A DNA stretch of 64,000 bases from Platerodrilus igneus (taxonomy: Eukaryota > Arthropoda > Insecta > Coleoptera > Lycidae), in contig JARFIW010001488.1 in the NCBI GenBank assembly GCA_036346225.1, forward strand, positions 186,001 through 250,000, read 5' to 3'. The translations under genes were made by a program, and so were the position numbers. The notes below the pieces were generated by a model, which worked only from the letters and a program-made list of their open reading frames with translations, had not been told where the DNA came from and ran no database searches. Every line of letters starts with the position of its first letter. The stretch's first letter is position 1. Positions 1 through 10,055 of this stretch are shown piece after piece.

Positions 1-181
1 AGTCCTTTGTGGTATCGATGTCCCTCAGGATCTCGAGGCAGATCCACATCTCTTCCTTGGAGGAGTACTCCATTTCCCTGACAACTCTTGCCAGCCGCTC
101 GGGAACCCTGCTTTCCTCGCTCTCGGCCCTGAGGCTCTTCAAAAGCTCTTTGAAAACAGCAGCCTTCCTGAGCTCGGTCAT
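1..181 (-). CDS. Hypothetical protein, N-terminal part only
   Basis: The minus strand opens with ATG at 181 and stays open to the window edge, giving about 60 residues that begin MTELRKAAVFKELLKSL. The peptide is charged and probably helical; no family was recognised. A TTTTTTATTTCC stretch sits directly before the ATG, the kind of T-rich leader seen before many genes here. It diverges from the RRM gene at 215 with a 33 bp gap. The C-terminal part lies outside the window. Confidence 0.6.
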   Translation of the reverse strand, partial: MTELRKAAVFKELLKSLRAESEESRVPERLARVVREMEYSSKEEMWICLEILRDIDTTKD

Positions 182-214
182 CGGAAATAAAAAAGGCCTT
201 CGTAAAATTTTAGG

Positions 215-1252
215 ATGGGGAGGCGGACTGCAGAGACACGGAAAGATAAGCCCCGGCGAGAGAAGGAGGAGGCCACGGAGAAAGAGCGCGTTGGGCCCAC
301 TCCAGAAGAGAAGGAAGCCATCGGAGAGAGGAGCGAGACTGCTAGGGGGTTCAGGAAAAGAAGGGAGTACGAACAAGAGCAGAAAAAGCTGAGGCTGGAG
401 GGAAGTAAGAGCGAGAAAGAGAAGTGCAGCACAGGAGCGAGCATCGGCGAGGGGCCCGGGGAAGTGTCTGGCGAGGACAGGGCGGAAAGAAGTCCTGCAG
501 AAGAAGGAAGCGAGGCGCAGGCGAAAGGAAAAAGCAAGAAAGCAAAGGAGGACGAGAGAACCGTCTTTGTGACAAACCTCTCCTACAAAGAAAGGCAGGA
601 GGACCTTGCAAAGAAGATGGGCAAGTGCGGCTCCGTCGAGAAATGCACAATCCTCGTGAACAAGGAAACAGGAGAGTCCACAGGGAGGGCCTTTGTCCTG
701 TTTGAGGACAAAGAGAGCTGCAGGACAGCCCTGAAGGAAGAGGTCGTCCTCCACAACAGGGTGCTCACCATGCTCAAGTATGTCTCGCCAGAGACGCTGA
801 AAGAGCGCGAGGAAGAGAAGAGGGCGAAGGACGAGCGAAGGAAGCAGAAAATTGCTGGGAAAAAGAAGAAAGGAGCTGGGCCCGAAGAGGCTGGCAAAGG
901 GGAGAGGAGGAGCGCGTGCAGAGTCTACATCTCCCACATCAGCAAGAAGCTCGACAGGAAGGGTGTGGCCAAGATCGTGAGCGGGTACTTCGCCAGGAAC
1001 GGGAAGGTGGCCAAGATCAGAGGGATCAACCTCGCCAGCGACGACAAGAAGAGGAATCCCGGGTACTGCTTTGTCACGTTCAAGCTCGAAGAAGACGCCT
1101 CCTTCTTCCTGAGCACATACAGCGACATAGAGAGCGCTTTTGCCAAGGGCTCGTACGCCGAGTTTGCGATGGAAACAAAGGCCTTCCAGGATAGGGGGTT
1201 CGCAATACGGAAAAACACTTCCCACAAATACAAGAAGACGCAGAAGGAATAA
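215..1252 (+). CDS. Two-RRM RNA-binding protein, probably nucleolar
   Basis: This 345-residue protein has a Lys/Arg/Glu-rich N-terminus (about 1-115) and then two RRM domains. The first spans about 116-190, with RNP-like TVFVTNLSY and STGRAFVLF. The second spans about 233-320, with CRVYISHIS and PGYCFVTF. A basic tail ends it. The RRM pair in a charged context resembles nucleolar pre-60S factors of the Nop12/RBM34 type; that assignment is inference. The stop codon is embedded in GAATAAA, so stop and poly(A) hexamer overlap. No frame breaks were seen. Confidence 0.75.
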   Translation: MGRRTAETRKDKPRREKEEATEKERVGPTPEEKEAIGERSETARGFRKRREYEQEQKKLRLEGSKSEKEKCSTGASIGEGPGEVSGEDRAERSPAEEGSEAQAKGKSKKAKEDERTVFVTNLSYKERQEDLAKKMGKCGSVEKCTILVNKETGESTGRAFVLFEDKESCRTALKEEVVLHNRVLTMLKYVSPETLKEREEEKRAKDERRKQKIAGKKKKGAGPEEAGKGERRSACRVYISHISKKLDRKGVAKIVSGYFARNGKVAKIRGINLASDDKKRNPGYCFVTFKLEEDASFFLSTYSDIESAFAKGSYAEFAMETKAFQDRGFAIRKNTSHKYKKTQKE

Positions 1253-1278
1253 AAGCTCGAGAAAACTGCAATTGCGCT

Positions 1279-1591
1279 TTACTTGCGAAGAGTAGAGAGA
1301 ATCTTTGCCTGCAGATCTTCCTGCATCACAAGCGCAGGGTTCCTCCTCGTCATGCCCTCTGCCTCCTCAATAAATCTTGCGAGCATTCTCTCGACGCTCT
1401 CCATCGCCATTTCTGTCTCTCTCTTCCGGAACTCCGTGTTTCTCTTCTTGTGCTCGTACTCCTCGCCCGGAAGAAGCCCGTCCTCCTCTTTCTATTGCAG
1501 AGACCTCTTTTCTGTACGCATCGGCTTCTCTGAGCAGCCTTCTGATAGAAGCCGTTTTTATCGCGAACTCTCTCTCCTCTGCCGCCTTCAT
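1279..1591 (-). CDS. Tubulin-binding cofactor A (TBCA/Rbl2), frame-broken
   Basis: Cofactor A captures beta-tubulin during tubulin folding. The N-terminal half, FAIKTASIRRLLREADAYRK, matches the family's opening helix, including the conserved IKT and YxKE pattern. The second half continues in the next frame as GLLPGEEYEHKKRNTEF and a third helix ending ILSTLRK. With one base skipped near 1482-1492 the product is about 103 residues, the usual TBCA length, so nothing else appears to be missing. A short GT...AG stretch of 13 nt lies at the break, but an intron that short would be unprecedented. An indel is likelier. Confidence 0.75.
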
Positions 1592-1674
1592 GGGGGAGTG
1601 TGTGCAAAAGAATAAAAGCTCTTCTGCGAAGACGGAGGCGAGCGCAAGAAGCGGGCCAAAGCTCCCCGCTCTCT

Positions 1675-2947
1675 TCAATTGTATGTGAGGTATCGTGGAG
1701 TAGAGGAGAACTTGGCGTATCCCTTGATCACCTTGTCCACGGCCTTGAGAAAGTCCTTTTCAGAGACAACCTTCCTCCTTGCTCTGATGGCAAACATGCC
1801 TGCTTCTGTGCACACGCTTCTGAGCTCGGCCCCTGTTGCGCTCGGACACAGCCTGGCAATCAGCTCGTAGCGGATGTCTTTCTCCACGCTCATGGGCTTT
1901 GTGTGGATCTTGAGAATGCTCGTTCTGCCGGCAAGGTCTGGGAGCGAGAACTCCACCTTCCTGTCGAGCCTGCCTGGCCTGAGCAGCGCAGGGTCAAGCG
2001 TGTCTGGCCTGTTCGTGGCCATGAGCACTTTCACGTTTCCGCGGGAGTCGAAGCCGTCCAGCTGGTTGATCAGCTCAAGCATTGTTCTCTGGACCTCGTT
2101 GTCGCCTCCCCCGTCAAAGCGGGTCCCCCCAAAGGCATCGACCTCGTCAAAGAAGATGATGCACGCCTTCTTTGTCTTTGCAAGCTCGAAGATCTCGCGC
2201 ACCATCCGCGCCCCTCCCCACGTACTTCTGCACAAGCTCAGACCCAATCACCCTGATGAATGCCGCGTCTGTTCTGTTCGCCACAGCCCTCGCACAGAGA
2301 GTCTTTCCTGTTCCCGGAGGCCCGTACAGAAGCACTCCCTTCGGGGGCTCGATCCCCAGGCTCACAAACTTCTCTGGGTGGAGGAGGGGCATCTCTACGA
2401 CCTCTCGGATTTTTTCTATTTGCTCTTTACACCCTCCGACGTCGCTGTAGCTCACGTCCGGCTTGTCCTCGACTTGCATGAGCGTCACTGCGTTGTCGAT
2501 CTTCGGAGGCAGGGGCAGCATGATCTGGTACTTCACTCGGTCCACCCCGACACGCATGCCTTCGGAGATGCTCTCCCTTGGGAGGTGCTTGTACCGCTCC
2601 ACAATAAACTTCGCCATCTGCTTGATGCTCACCATGTACCTGTCCTCTGTCTCTGTTTCTCCCTCCATCACCTTCGAGCACCGCGCAACCTGCAGCGTCT
2701 TCTCTGTCTTCATGCGGGTGCTGTCCCCGTTGAGGTCCCACAGCATGGGCGGGGCGAGGCCTGTCTCCACCTCCCGCAGCCCCAGCCTCGCATTCACCCT
2801 CTCGTACACAGCCTTGATTTCTGCCTCTGCTGCAGCGATGTCGTCCGCATAATGGCTCTTCCCGTACTTCAGAATGAGCCTCACCTCGCCCTCGTCCAGG
2901 GGCTTTTCCCCCGTGTCCGTGTGCGCGTGCTTTGCAGTCTCTTCCAT
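1675..2947 (-). CDS. RPT1: 26S proteasome regulatory ATPase Rpt1, one frame break
   Basis: Rpt1 is one of six AAA+ ATPases of the 19S base that unfold proteasome substrates. The N-terminal part has the OB-like region and Walker A GPPGTGKT, followed by the pore-loop QKYVG. The remainder has IIFFDEVDA (Walker B), the [22 protein letters not shown] block with the arginine fingers, and a C-terminal TPRYLTYN close to the family's terminal TYN. The two halves are in different frames. The break is at 2209-2220, inside the pore-loop sequence, in a G-rich run. Such a conserved site argues for a sequence indel. Total length is about 423 aa, normal for Rpt1. Confidence 0.93.
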
Positions 2948-3096
2948 GCCAAAACAAATCTCGGATTTTAAAAATAAATGGCCCGGCCCACTCCCTTATT
3001 CCTAATTATCTGCAGGCCAGCTCCGCAGCCGCCCAATTGATCTTCCCTCCTTCCCCTTTTGCGCTATTTAAAGATTTGGCAGTGCAGCGAAGGAAA

Positions 3097-5428
3097 ATGC
3101 TTTCGGAGAAAGACGAAGAATGCGTGACGTCCGAGGAAGAGCGCGTGGGCAGCCTCAAGAGGCAGATCACTGTTGGCTGCGGAGACCAATGGTGCATTAG
3201 GGTCTTCTGCAAGATACCAGATGTGCACTCTGTTGCAGAAGAGGTTGCGCGCGCGCTGGCCGAGCACGGAGACGCATTCACGTGCAGATCCATCTACTTA
3301 ATGAGCGGGAAAATTATGCATGCCCGCGAAAGAGGCCGGAGGCTTGGGAGCCAGAGAAGCTTCTACTCGCACGAGTGCATCAACAGAGTCCTCCTCGAGG
3401 AGGACGGGGGCATTGAGACGCAGAGGAAGGGCGAGCAGATATGCTTTGACAGCCCTGCGAAGAGAGGAGACGACGCCCTCGACGGAGCCCGGACTGTTCT
3501 GGACTACATCCTGCAGGATATCAAGGAGCAAAGCGGGGAGCCTCTGACGGCGCCCTCGTCCCCAGCCGACCTCGGCGGCAGAGAAAGCCCGCTTTCCAGG
3601 AGGCTTTCCCGCCTCATCCACTCGCCCAAATCAAAGCCCACCGTGATCGCCCTCCAGGGGCTCTTTTACCACGAGATGAACAAGATTTCAGAGAAGCACT
3701 CCCCGGAGCGTCTCAGCAGGGCCATCAAGCTCTTCAACAGCGTGAAGGATGTGGTCAAGTTCGAGAAGAGGTATTTTGTGAAGTTTCTCTCCGCGATAGA
3801 GAAGATGGGCAGCATGGGCGGCATGAAGGTGTGCCGAGGGAAGTGCGACAGGAAGCCGAGCGGCCAGAGCTACGAGCGGGCATACGAGTGCAGCTACAGA
3901 GAAGAAGAAGAGTTTCCCAAGCGCAGGGAGGAGGCGTGGGCTTCCAGGGAGGAGGCCTGCGGAGAGAGATGCAGGCACTGCTTGATGAGCAGGAGGGGCT
4001 CCCGAGAGCAGCTGCTGCGACTCGTGCTGCTTTCTCTCGCAGAGCCTTTGCGCCAACGACCTTGTGAACCTCATCAAAAGCCTCACAGTTGTGATAGACA
4101 ACCTGAACGTGACGAACATCCGGGAGAGCGCGCTTCTGGAGAAGATCCTCGAGAGCCTCAAGGTCGTGTATGTTTTTTCTGTGGAGGGCGGGATCATCCA
4201 CCACTCCGTCTTCGTGAACAAGCGGTTCTCCAGGTGCCTGAACTACAAGATGGAGGTGCGCTTCTACAAGGAGGGCAGCCTGAGCATCCTGAAATACCCC
4301 TTTGTCCTGGACATGGAGGCAAAGGGAGACCTTGTGCAGATCGAGAACACAGACCGGATGAAGGTCGAGCTGCAGGACGCATTCTTCAGGTCTCTGTTTG
4401 AGGGGAAGGTCTCTCCGTACCTGAACTTCGAGGTGGGCCGGGAGTCCGTGGTCGAGGACGCCCTGCGCCTCTTCCAGAGCCTGGAGAAAAGGAAGATCAG
4501 GAAGCAGCTGAAGATCAAGTTTGCTGGCGAGGACGGGGTTGACTCGGGGGGCATAAGAAAGGAGTTCTTCCAGCTGCTCAGCCAGAAGCTCTTTGAGAGC
4601 TGGGACCTGTTCGAGGACAGGAACGGGTACCTCTGGATCAAGAAGTCTCCTCCTGAAGAGAGGTCCCGCAAGCTCAAGGAGTACCGCGTGCTTGGGTCGA
4701 TTCTGGGGATTGCCACGTACAACGGGGCTGTGCTCAACCTCTACTTCCCCAGGGTCTTCTACAAGAAGCTCCTTGGCATCGAGGAAAGCTTCGAGGATCT
4801 GGGCCAGGTCGACCCAGAGCTGCACAGGTCCCTCTCTGCGCTCCAGAAAATGAGTGCCGAGGAGATAGATGCACTCTCTCTGGAGTTTCCCATAGCTGGC
4901 AGAGGCGCTGCGCGGAGGGTCACCAGGGCGAATCTCCCTGAGTTCATCGAGTCGTATGCATTCGACGTGCTTGTGCGGTCTGTGCGCGAGGAGTTCGAGA
5001 GCATCAGGGAGGGGCTCTGGGAGGCGTGCGAGGGAAGCTTCATTTCCTCTCTGCTGCCCTGCGAGCTGGAAGTGCTTATCGGGGGAATGGAGTGCCAGAA
5101 CCTCGAGGAGATAGAGAGCTACACAATGTACAATGGGTACAAAAAAGACTCTCCTGTGGTAAAGTACTTCTGGGAGATATTCAGGGAGTACGACCGGGCC
5201 ATGCAGAAGAAGTTCATGCGCTTTGTGACGGGCAGCGACAGGGCGCCTTCTGGCGGCATCAGCCGAATGGGGATTGTCTTCATGCGGAACGGCGGCGACA
5301 CAGAGAGGCTGCCCTCTACCCAGACATGCTTCAACACCATTTTGGTTCCAGAGTACTCCTCCAAGGAGAAGCTGAAGGAGAAGCTCGATCTTGCGGTGAG
5401 CTACACAGAAGGATTTTTTTTGCTGTAG
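3097..5428 (+). CDS. HECT E3 ubiquitin ligase of E6AP/UBE3A type with AZUL zinc finger
   Basis: The start at 3097 follows a CTATTTAAAG stretch. Cysteines at about 28, 33, 38 and 63 (GCGDQWCIRVFC) reproduce the spacing of the AZUL zinc finger found in UBE3A. The C-terminal 350 residues form a HECT domain, with GVDSGGIRKEFFQLL, TGSDRAPSGGI and the catalytic cysteine in STQTCFNTILVPEYSS. The protein ends in the bulky hydrophobic residues usual for HECT enzymes. The two parts are in different frames, with the most likely change near 4040; the linker at about 3840-4040 is poorly conserved, so the exact point is uncertain. Total length is about 775 aa. Confidence 0.88.
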
Positions 5429-5571
5429 ATGGCCGGCGTACGCACGCAAGCCGGCTTTATTCTCTAGCGTTGTTTAATGGGCTGTGGGCTTTCCCACGGA
5501 GGCCCGCCGGAGAAGGAAGGACCTGCAGAAGCCTAGGCGAGAGAAAATAAAGCGAAAAGGCGGAAAATTTT

Positions 5572-5898
5572 ATGGGACGAGCGGAAAGGCGAGGAGCAAG
5601 AGAAAAGAGGTGTGGCGGGGCACAGCTTGAGGAGTCCACAAAGATAGAGTTTGACCCGGAGGAAAGAGCTGCGTTTCTGAAGAGCTTCTCTGGAAGGAAG
5701 AGGCGGGAAAGAGAGAAAGAGAAGGAGCGTGCAGAGGAGGAAAAGAAGGCCTTCAAACGGGAGAAAAAGAAGAGGCGAGCAGGGCGGCAGGAAGATCTCG
5801 CGGCCATTGCCGAGCGGGTGCAGGAAATAAGCAGGCAGAGCAGGATAGAGGAGGACTGGGTGATCGGAGACTCCGTTGTTAAGATAAGAGAGCTGTAA
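5572..5898 (+). CDS. Rrp17/NOL12-family nucleolar protein
   Basis: This 108-residue, strongly charged protein contains FDPEERAAFLKSFSGRKRRE followed by a long Lys/Glu/Arg coiled coil. That matches the short conserved block of Rrp17/NOL12, a nucleolar factor with 5'-exonuclease activity in pre-rRNA processing. The start is preceded by GGCGGAAAATTTT. The protein is about half the usual family length. Other charged coiled-coil proteins cannot be fully excluded. Confidence 0.7.
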   Translation: MGRAERRGAREKRCGGAQLEESTKIEFDPEERAAFLKSFSGRKRREREKEKERAEEEKKAFKREKKKRRAGRQEDLAAIAERVQEISRQSRIEEDWVIGDSVVKIREL

Positions 5899-6212
5899 GG
5901 CCGTCTATTCTAGAAGCAGGTGCGCCGCATCTTGGGCAGCGAAGCAAGCACCGCAATAAATGCCTTGTAGATTTCTTTGCCTAACACTTTGTCTAGAGTC
6001 TGGTCTCTCCGCCCTATCCTCTATGCGTTGCGACGCGCTGTTCCGGCAGCTCTCTGCCATGCTCCAGGCGCCCCGGCCACTTTTTTACACAGGAATCCGG
6101 GCACTTTCGAGCGTGCTGCTCCTTATTACAGATGCTGGGCTTAGAGCCGTCTGCTGGCAGAGACCCTAGACCCAGAAATATGCAGATATATAGTGTAGGA
6201 GTAGTTTTTTTT
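5899..6212. other. Intergenic stretch with no supported gene
   Basis: About 310 bp lie between the Rrp17-like gene and the DUF1963 gene. The stretch holds an AATAAA at about 5956 and a TATATA run at about 6186, just before the DUF1963 start. No tRNA cloverleaf, snRNA signature or convincing coding frame was found. Confidence 0.4.
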
Positions 6213-7222
6213 ATGCAAACAAAAAAAGGCGAACATAGAGATGACTTCCCCGAGATCCCAGAAGAGCTTTTGCAGTATTCAGATAAAATCAAAGAAACGG
6301 CGAAGGACACGGTGCGGATTAGGCTGAAGCCTGTTCAGGGTATCAAGCCCTGGAATAGCAAGTTGGGGGGAGAGCCCTACCTCCCTCTGGGAGCGCCCTA
6401 TCCCTGCAACTGCAATCCTGATGAAGGCCCGGTGATGAAGCTCCTTGCACAGATCAACTTTGCAGAAGTTCCTCCTCTTTCCGGGTATCCAGGAAAAGGA
6501 ATTCTCCAGTTTTACATTCCATCTCTGCAAGAGGAGTTTGACGACGGAAGAAACATGCTTTCTCGCAGTGTTAAGGTTGTCTACGTTGAGGAAATCATCG
6601 AAGACCAGTCAAAGCTTCAGAGAAAGTCGTGGAAAGACCAACTTCGAGAAAACGGTGTGGAGCTGAGAGATGACCTTGGCCTTCTTTTGAATGGCCTTCG
6701 CCCACCAGAAAAAGCTGCTTATAGTATGTTTTTTTATACAACTTAACAAAAATTAAGAAAGAAAACAATGTGGACATAAGAGGTGACCTTTCCCGCGCCT
6801 TGCAGGGCTCTGCATTCGAATTTCCGATCGAAATTGACGCCGAGTATGCACTCGAGTTCGCCCTTGAAAAACAATACATAAGTTCTAGCGATTATCGCTT
6901 CCGCCAGAGGCTTAATTTCCTCCCCCCAGACAAATACTACGACCTCAATGGCTACAATGCCATTGAAAGAGAAAGAAATCATCGCATAGGAGGATACCTC
7001 TCGTCCGTCCAGGGAGATCCCAGGAGATATTCCACGAATCAGTTAGATTACGAGCTGCTGTTTCAGCTGGACACCGATTATCCGGATGACAAGATTGGCA
7101 CTTCGCAGGGGCAACCGGTCAGAGTAGAATGGGGCGATACAGGTATGGCCTACTTCTTCATCCACCCAGAAGACCTTGCAAGGCGCGACTTTACGAAGGT
7201 CGTTTTCGAGTGGCAATGCTAA
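6213..7222 (+). CDS. DUF1963/YwqG-family protein with one intron
   Basis: Exon 1 (6213-6723) and exon 2 (6762-7222) together encode about 320 residues of the DUF1963 family, best known from bacterial YwqG, whose function is unknown. Recognisable blocks are SKLGGEPYLPLGAPYP, LLAQINFAEVP, GILQFYIPS and VVYVEEI in exon 1, then QYISSSDYRF, QGDPR, LLFQLDTD and VEWGDTGMAYFFIHPEDL in exon 2. Coding sequence is visibly AT-richer than its neighbours. The ATG at 6213 is chosen after a T8 run; an in-frame ATG at 6180 is possible. The bacterial-type family and base composition suggest acquisition by transfer, with an intron gained or kept since. Confidence 0.85.
6724..6761 (+). other. Spliceosomal intron, 38 nt
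   Basis: The intron begins GTATGT, has a branch-point-like ACTTAAC at about 6741-6747 and ends AAAG. Removing exactly these 38 bases joins the two DUF1963 frames without a stop; an alternative AG at 6757 does not restore the frame. The 5' site and branch-point look like the yeast/microsporidian consensus. It is the only intron in the window that can be supported. Confidence 0.75.
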
Positions 7223-7278
7223 TAGCTGGGCTAGGACTTCTAGCCTTCCGGACCTATCAGTTGCCTTTTTTGCCAAAA

Positions 7279-7437
7279 ATGGCTGTAAGTCTTCTGTTAT
7301 TTCTTGTCTGTACATGCCTCTGTCCCTGTGTGGCAGAAAATTTGTCTTTAGACGCGAGATTTACGTGTGGACGAAGCACAGGTCCGAGAAAAAGAGCCTG
7401 TGGGTTCGGATGCTGGGAAGGAGGTCCACAAAAATAA
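7279..7437 (+). CDS. Possible small gene: secreted Cys-containing peptide or spliced basic peptide
   Basis: Unspliced, the frame from ATG at 7279 encodes 52 residues: a signal-peptide-like MAVSLLLFLVCTCLCPCVA followed by a 33-residue basic tail with three cysteines. However, the second codon is followed at once by GTAAGT, a strong 5' splice site, and a pyrimidine-rich stretch runs to CAG at 7336. A second frame downstream is basic (KFVFRREIYVW ... STKIKGFRL) and ends near an AATAAA. That raises the possibility of a small spliced ribosomal-protein-like gene, but the obvious acceptor does not give an open frame. Neither model is proven. Confidence 0.3.
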   Translation: MAVSLLLFLVCTCLCPCVAENLSLDARFTCGRSTGPRKRACGFGCWEGGPQK

Positions 7438-7487
7438 AGGGCTTCCGCCTTTAGAATGTGCACAGGATGCCGTGGCAGCCTAGCAGT

Positions 7488-10011
7488 TCAGTATTCCTCT
7501 ATGTCTACCCCGGAAAGGCTCTCGGACTTAAGCGAAAACACGAGGGAGTCTCCCTTTCCAACAAGCACCTCGTAGCTTGCGGCAGCCCTGATCGTCACTT
7601 TGAAGCGCCTGAAGAGGGAGTAGTTCTTTATGTACACCTTGTTTCTTTTTCTACAAAGCCTGGCCTCCACCCCGCCTCCGACCCACGTGTCTTTTCCTGC
7701 GCCCTGGGCCCGCGGGGGATTCAGGCGAGATAGCAGCCCGCAAGGCTCTCGATTCTGTTGACAGTCTCTGCAAAGAGCGAGTCCAGCGCTGCCTTCTGAA
7801 GCTCGCTTTTCCAGTCGCAGTAGAGAGCATAGCTGTTTCCGAAGACATGTCTTTCGACCTGCACCCTCGTGTACACATCTCCGTTCGCCGTGGCAATCTC
7901 TACGAGAGGGTCTGTCCCCAGAGCCATTTCCATTCTTTCGAGAACCTTCCTTCTGTCCACCCCCATGCGTCGCTGCCCACTGCAGAAACGGGTCTCTCCT
8001 GTAGAAGACGTCCCTTTCTCGAGCATCTCTGCACTTGCAAGCAAGACCTTTTCCTTGACTCTATTTCTCCCCGCACCACAGCATCAACCACCTCTGCTAT
8101 TCCTCGCTGTTCTGTGTCCTGCGCACGCAAGTTGTTCTGGAGGCGAGCCCACTCCGATCTTCCTCCTGAGCTTTCTCTCCAGGCAGTAGCCTCCCTCTGT
8201 CTTTCGCACCCTCCACTCGCCGTCCACACTTAGTCCTTTTATGTCCCCTCTGACCAGCAGGTTTCCGCGCCTAGTCCTCTTTATGCTCAGCTGTGCCTTC
8301 ACCTCTCCACAAAGCTTTCTGTGAATCCTTGCTGCAAGAGGCTCTTGCGCTTGCGTCTTGCCCTGGACCATGCGCCTTGCCCTGCTCACTCTTTCGTAGC
8401 CCTCAAGAACGCCTCCATTCTCAACCAGGAAGAAGTTTCTGCTCACTACCTCTATTGGGGACGTGATCATTACCGGGGACTTTCCTCTTAGAAAAGCGCT
8501 CTTTTTGTAGTGGACCTCCACCTGGGAGTAGTGTTCTCCAGAAACAGGGATTTCTATTTCCAGAAACGTATAGAATGCCACGCCTCTTGCGCTGTAGAGG
8601 AGCTTAGAAATAGAAAGCACGTCCTTATCTGCACGAGCATGCAGGACAAACGCGTCTTTTCTGCGGCGCATTCTCTGGGCGTCTCCATCAACCACAACAT
8701 GCACGTCCTCTGCCACTAGATGCACGTCATTGCTGCCAAATGAGAGCAGGATCCTCACTGGCTCGTCTCTCTTGACTGGGTGCTTTTTCCCTCGGCCGTA
8801 CACAGATCCCCTATCCAGCGAATTTCTGAACAGACCGATGCTTCTGTCTGGCCCTTTTTTATCTGCGCCTCCCCGCCTTACCTCTACAAGGGCCGCAGCC
8901 TCAGAGCGGACTGGCTCGACTTCGCTCCGCACCCCGTGCCTGCCTGCAATTTCGAGGACTCTCCTGAAGTTCTTGTCGTTGGCCACAACCATCTGCATCG
9001 ACTTCTGGCCCCCTTCTCTGGCAAGGGCCATCTCTGCAATTCTCAGAGCTGCCTCCTCTCCTGCCTCTCGCCAGACCGCCCCGCTTTCGCCTCTGCACAG
9101 CTCCAGGGCACTCTCCATGGTGCGTAGAGCCGCGTCCAACCTTTGTCCACAGAAAGCGCAGAGAAGCTCGGAGGTCTCCATGAGAAGAAACACGCGCCTC
9201 TTGGCCTCGATCTCCAGGATAGAGAGGGCCTGGAGAGTGACGAGGTTTATTGCTGCCCGGAGCGCAGCCTGCCCTCCTGTGTTGATCATCGAGCCCACCA
9301 CGGATGAAATAAAAAGCCTTCTTCCCGTCTCCTGTCCGCCAGGCCCCCTTGCACCCATGCACAGGAGAAGAGCATATTTGGCTGAGTGCACAGAGACCTC
9401 TGGGTGCAGGACCTCTCTTGCGACCACATATTCTTCTGCGAGGTCCATCCCCATTCCCATCTTGCATCTAACAGCCATCTCTCGCGCCACAACTGAGTTT
9501 GGGGTTGTGCAGTGCTTGAGCCGCTCCAGCTCCACAAGGGCATCTCTGTACCTCCTCTGGATGAGCAAGATCTGTGCCAGGCCCAGCCTCCGCTCCTCTT
9601 CTCCTGCGCCCATGGCCAGCCTGCTTATGAGCCCGCGTATCCGCCCCTCCTTGAGGAGATAACCCGCTTCTGCTTTCTCTGCCCACACTCTTCTCAGGCT
9701 GCGCAATTCCTCTCTGAGCCCAGCGATGTGCTCCCCATCAATTCTTATCCCCTCGCCGTCCTCCACACCCACGGGTATTTCCATGACCTCCTTCACAAAC
9801 ACGCGCCCCCTCAGCCCCTGTATATCTCCTCCGCACTGCACCAGGGAGAGCTCTGCGACAAAAGAACCTCAAGGAGGGAGTCTTCCTCGCCTTCTGTCAC
9901 AAACAGCTCTTGCACAGCCTTCTCGAGCACCTTCCCCACTTCTGGATAGAGCACTATGTACTCAACAGCGCCCTCCGAGAGAAGAACCCTTCCATGCACC
10001 CTGCACTCCAT
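7488..10011 (-). CDS. Large helical/beta-rich protein, possibly TRAPPC9 (Trs120)-like; several frame breaks
   Basis: The gene runs from ATG at 10011 (MECRVHGRVLLSEGAVEYIV) through a helical-repeat central region to beta-rich C-terminal segments (FLEIEIPVSGEHYSQVEV, YALYCDWKSELQKAALDSL, KVTIRAAASYEVLVGKGDSL), about 840 residues. The order of a helical solenoid then Ig-like strands, and the W-x(3)-L-x-K motif near the end, resemble the TRAPPII subunit TRAPPC9/Trs120, a membrane-traffic factor; this is a tentative match. The frame changes at about 9830, 8150, 8060 and 7730. The changes at 8150 and 8060 compensate each other, which looks like small indels rather than decay. Confidence 0.4.
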
Positions 10012-10055
10012 CCGCGCAAAACAAGAAAGCAAAAAATCGGCCGGCTTTATTCTAC

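Noticed and set aside
1679..1690. GTATGT at about 1681 considered as an intron donor
   Set aside because: It lies in the complement of the RPT1 3' end; no gene on the plus strand would use it.
7129..7222. Alternative long plus-strand frames running from the DUF1963 end into the gap
   Set aside because: They overlap the conserved end of DUF1963 in another frame and lack their own start or homology.
7395..7430. GTGGGTTCGGATGCTGG considered as a tRNA T-arm
   Set aside because: No matching acceptor or anticodon stem could be folded around it.
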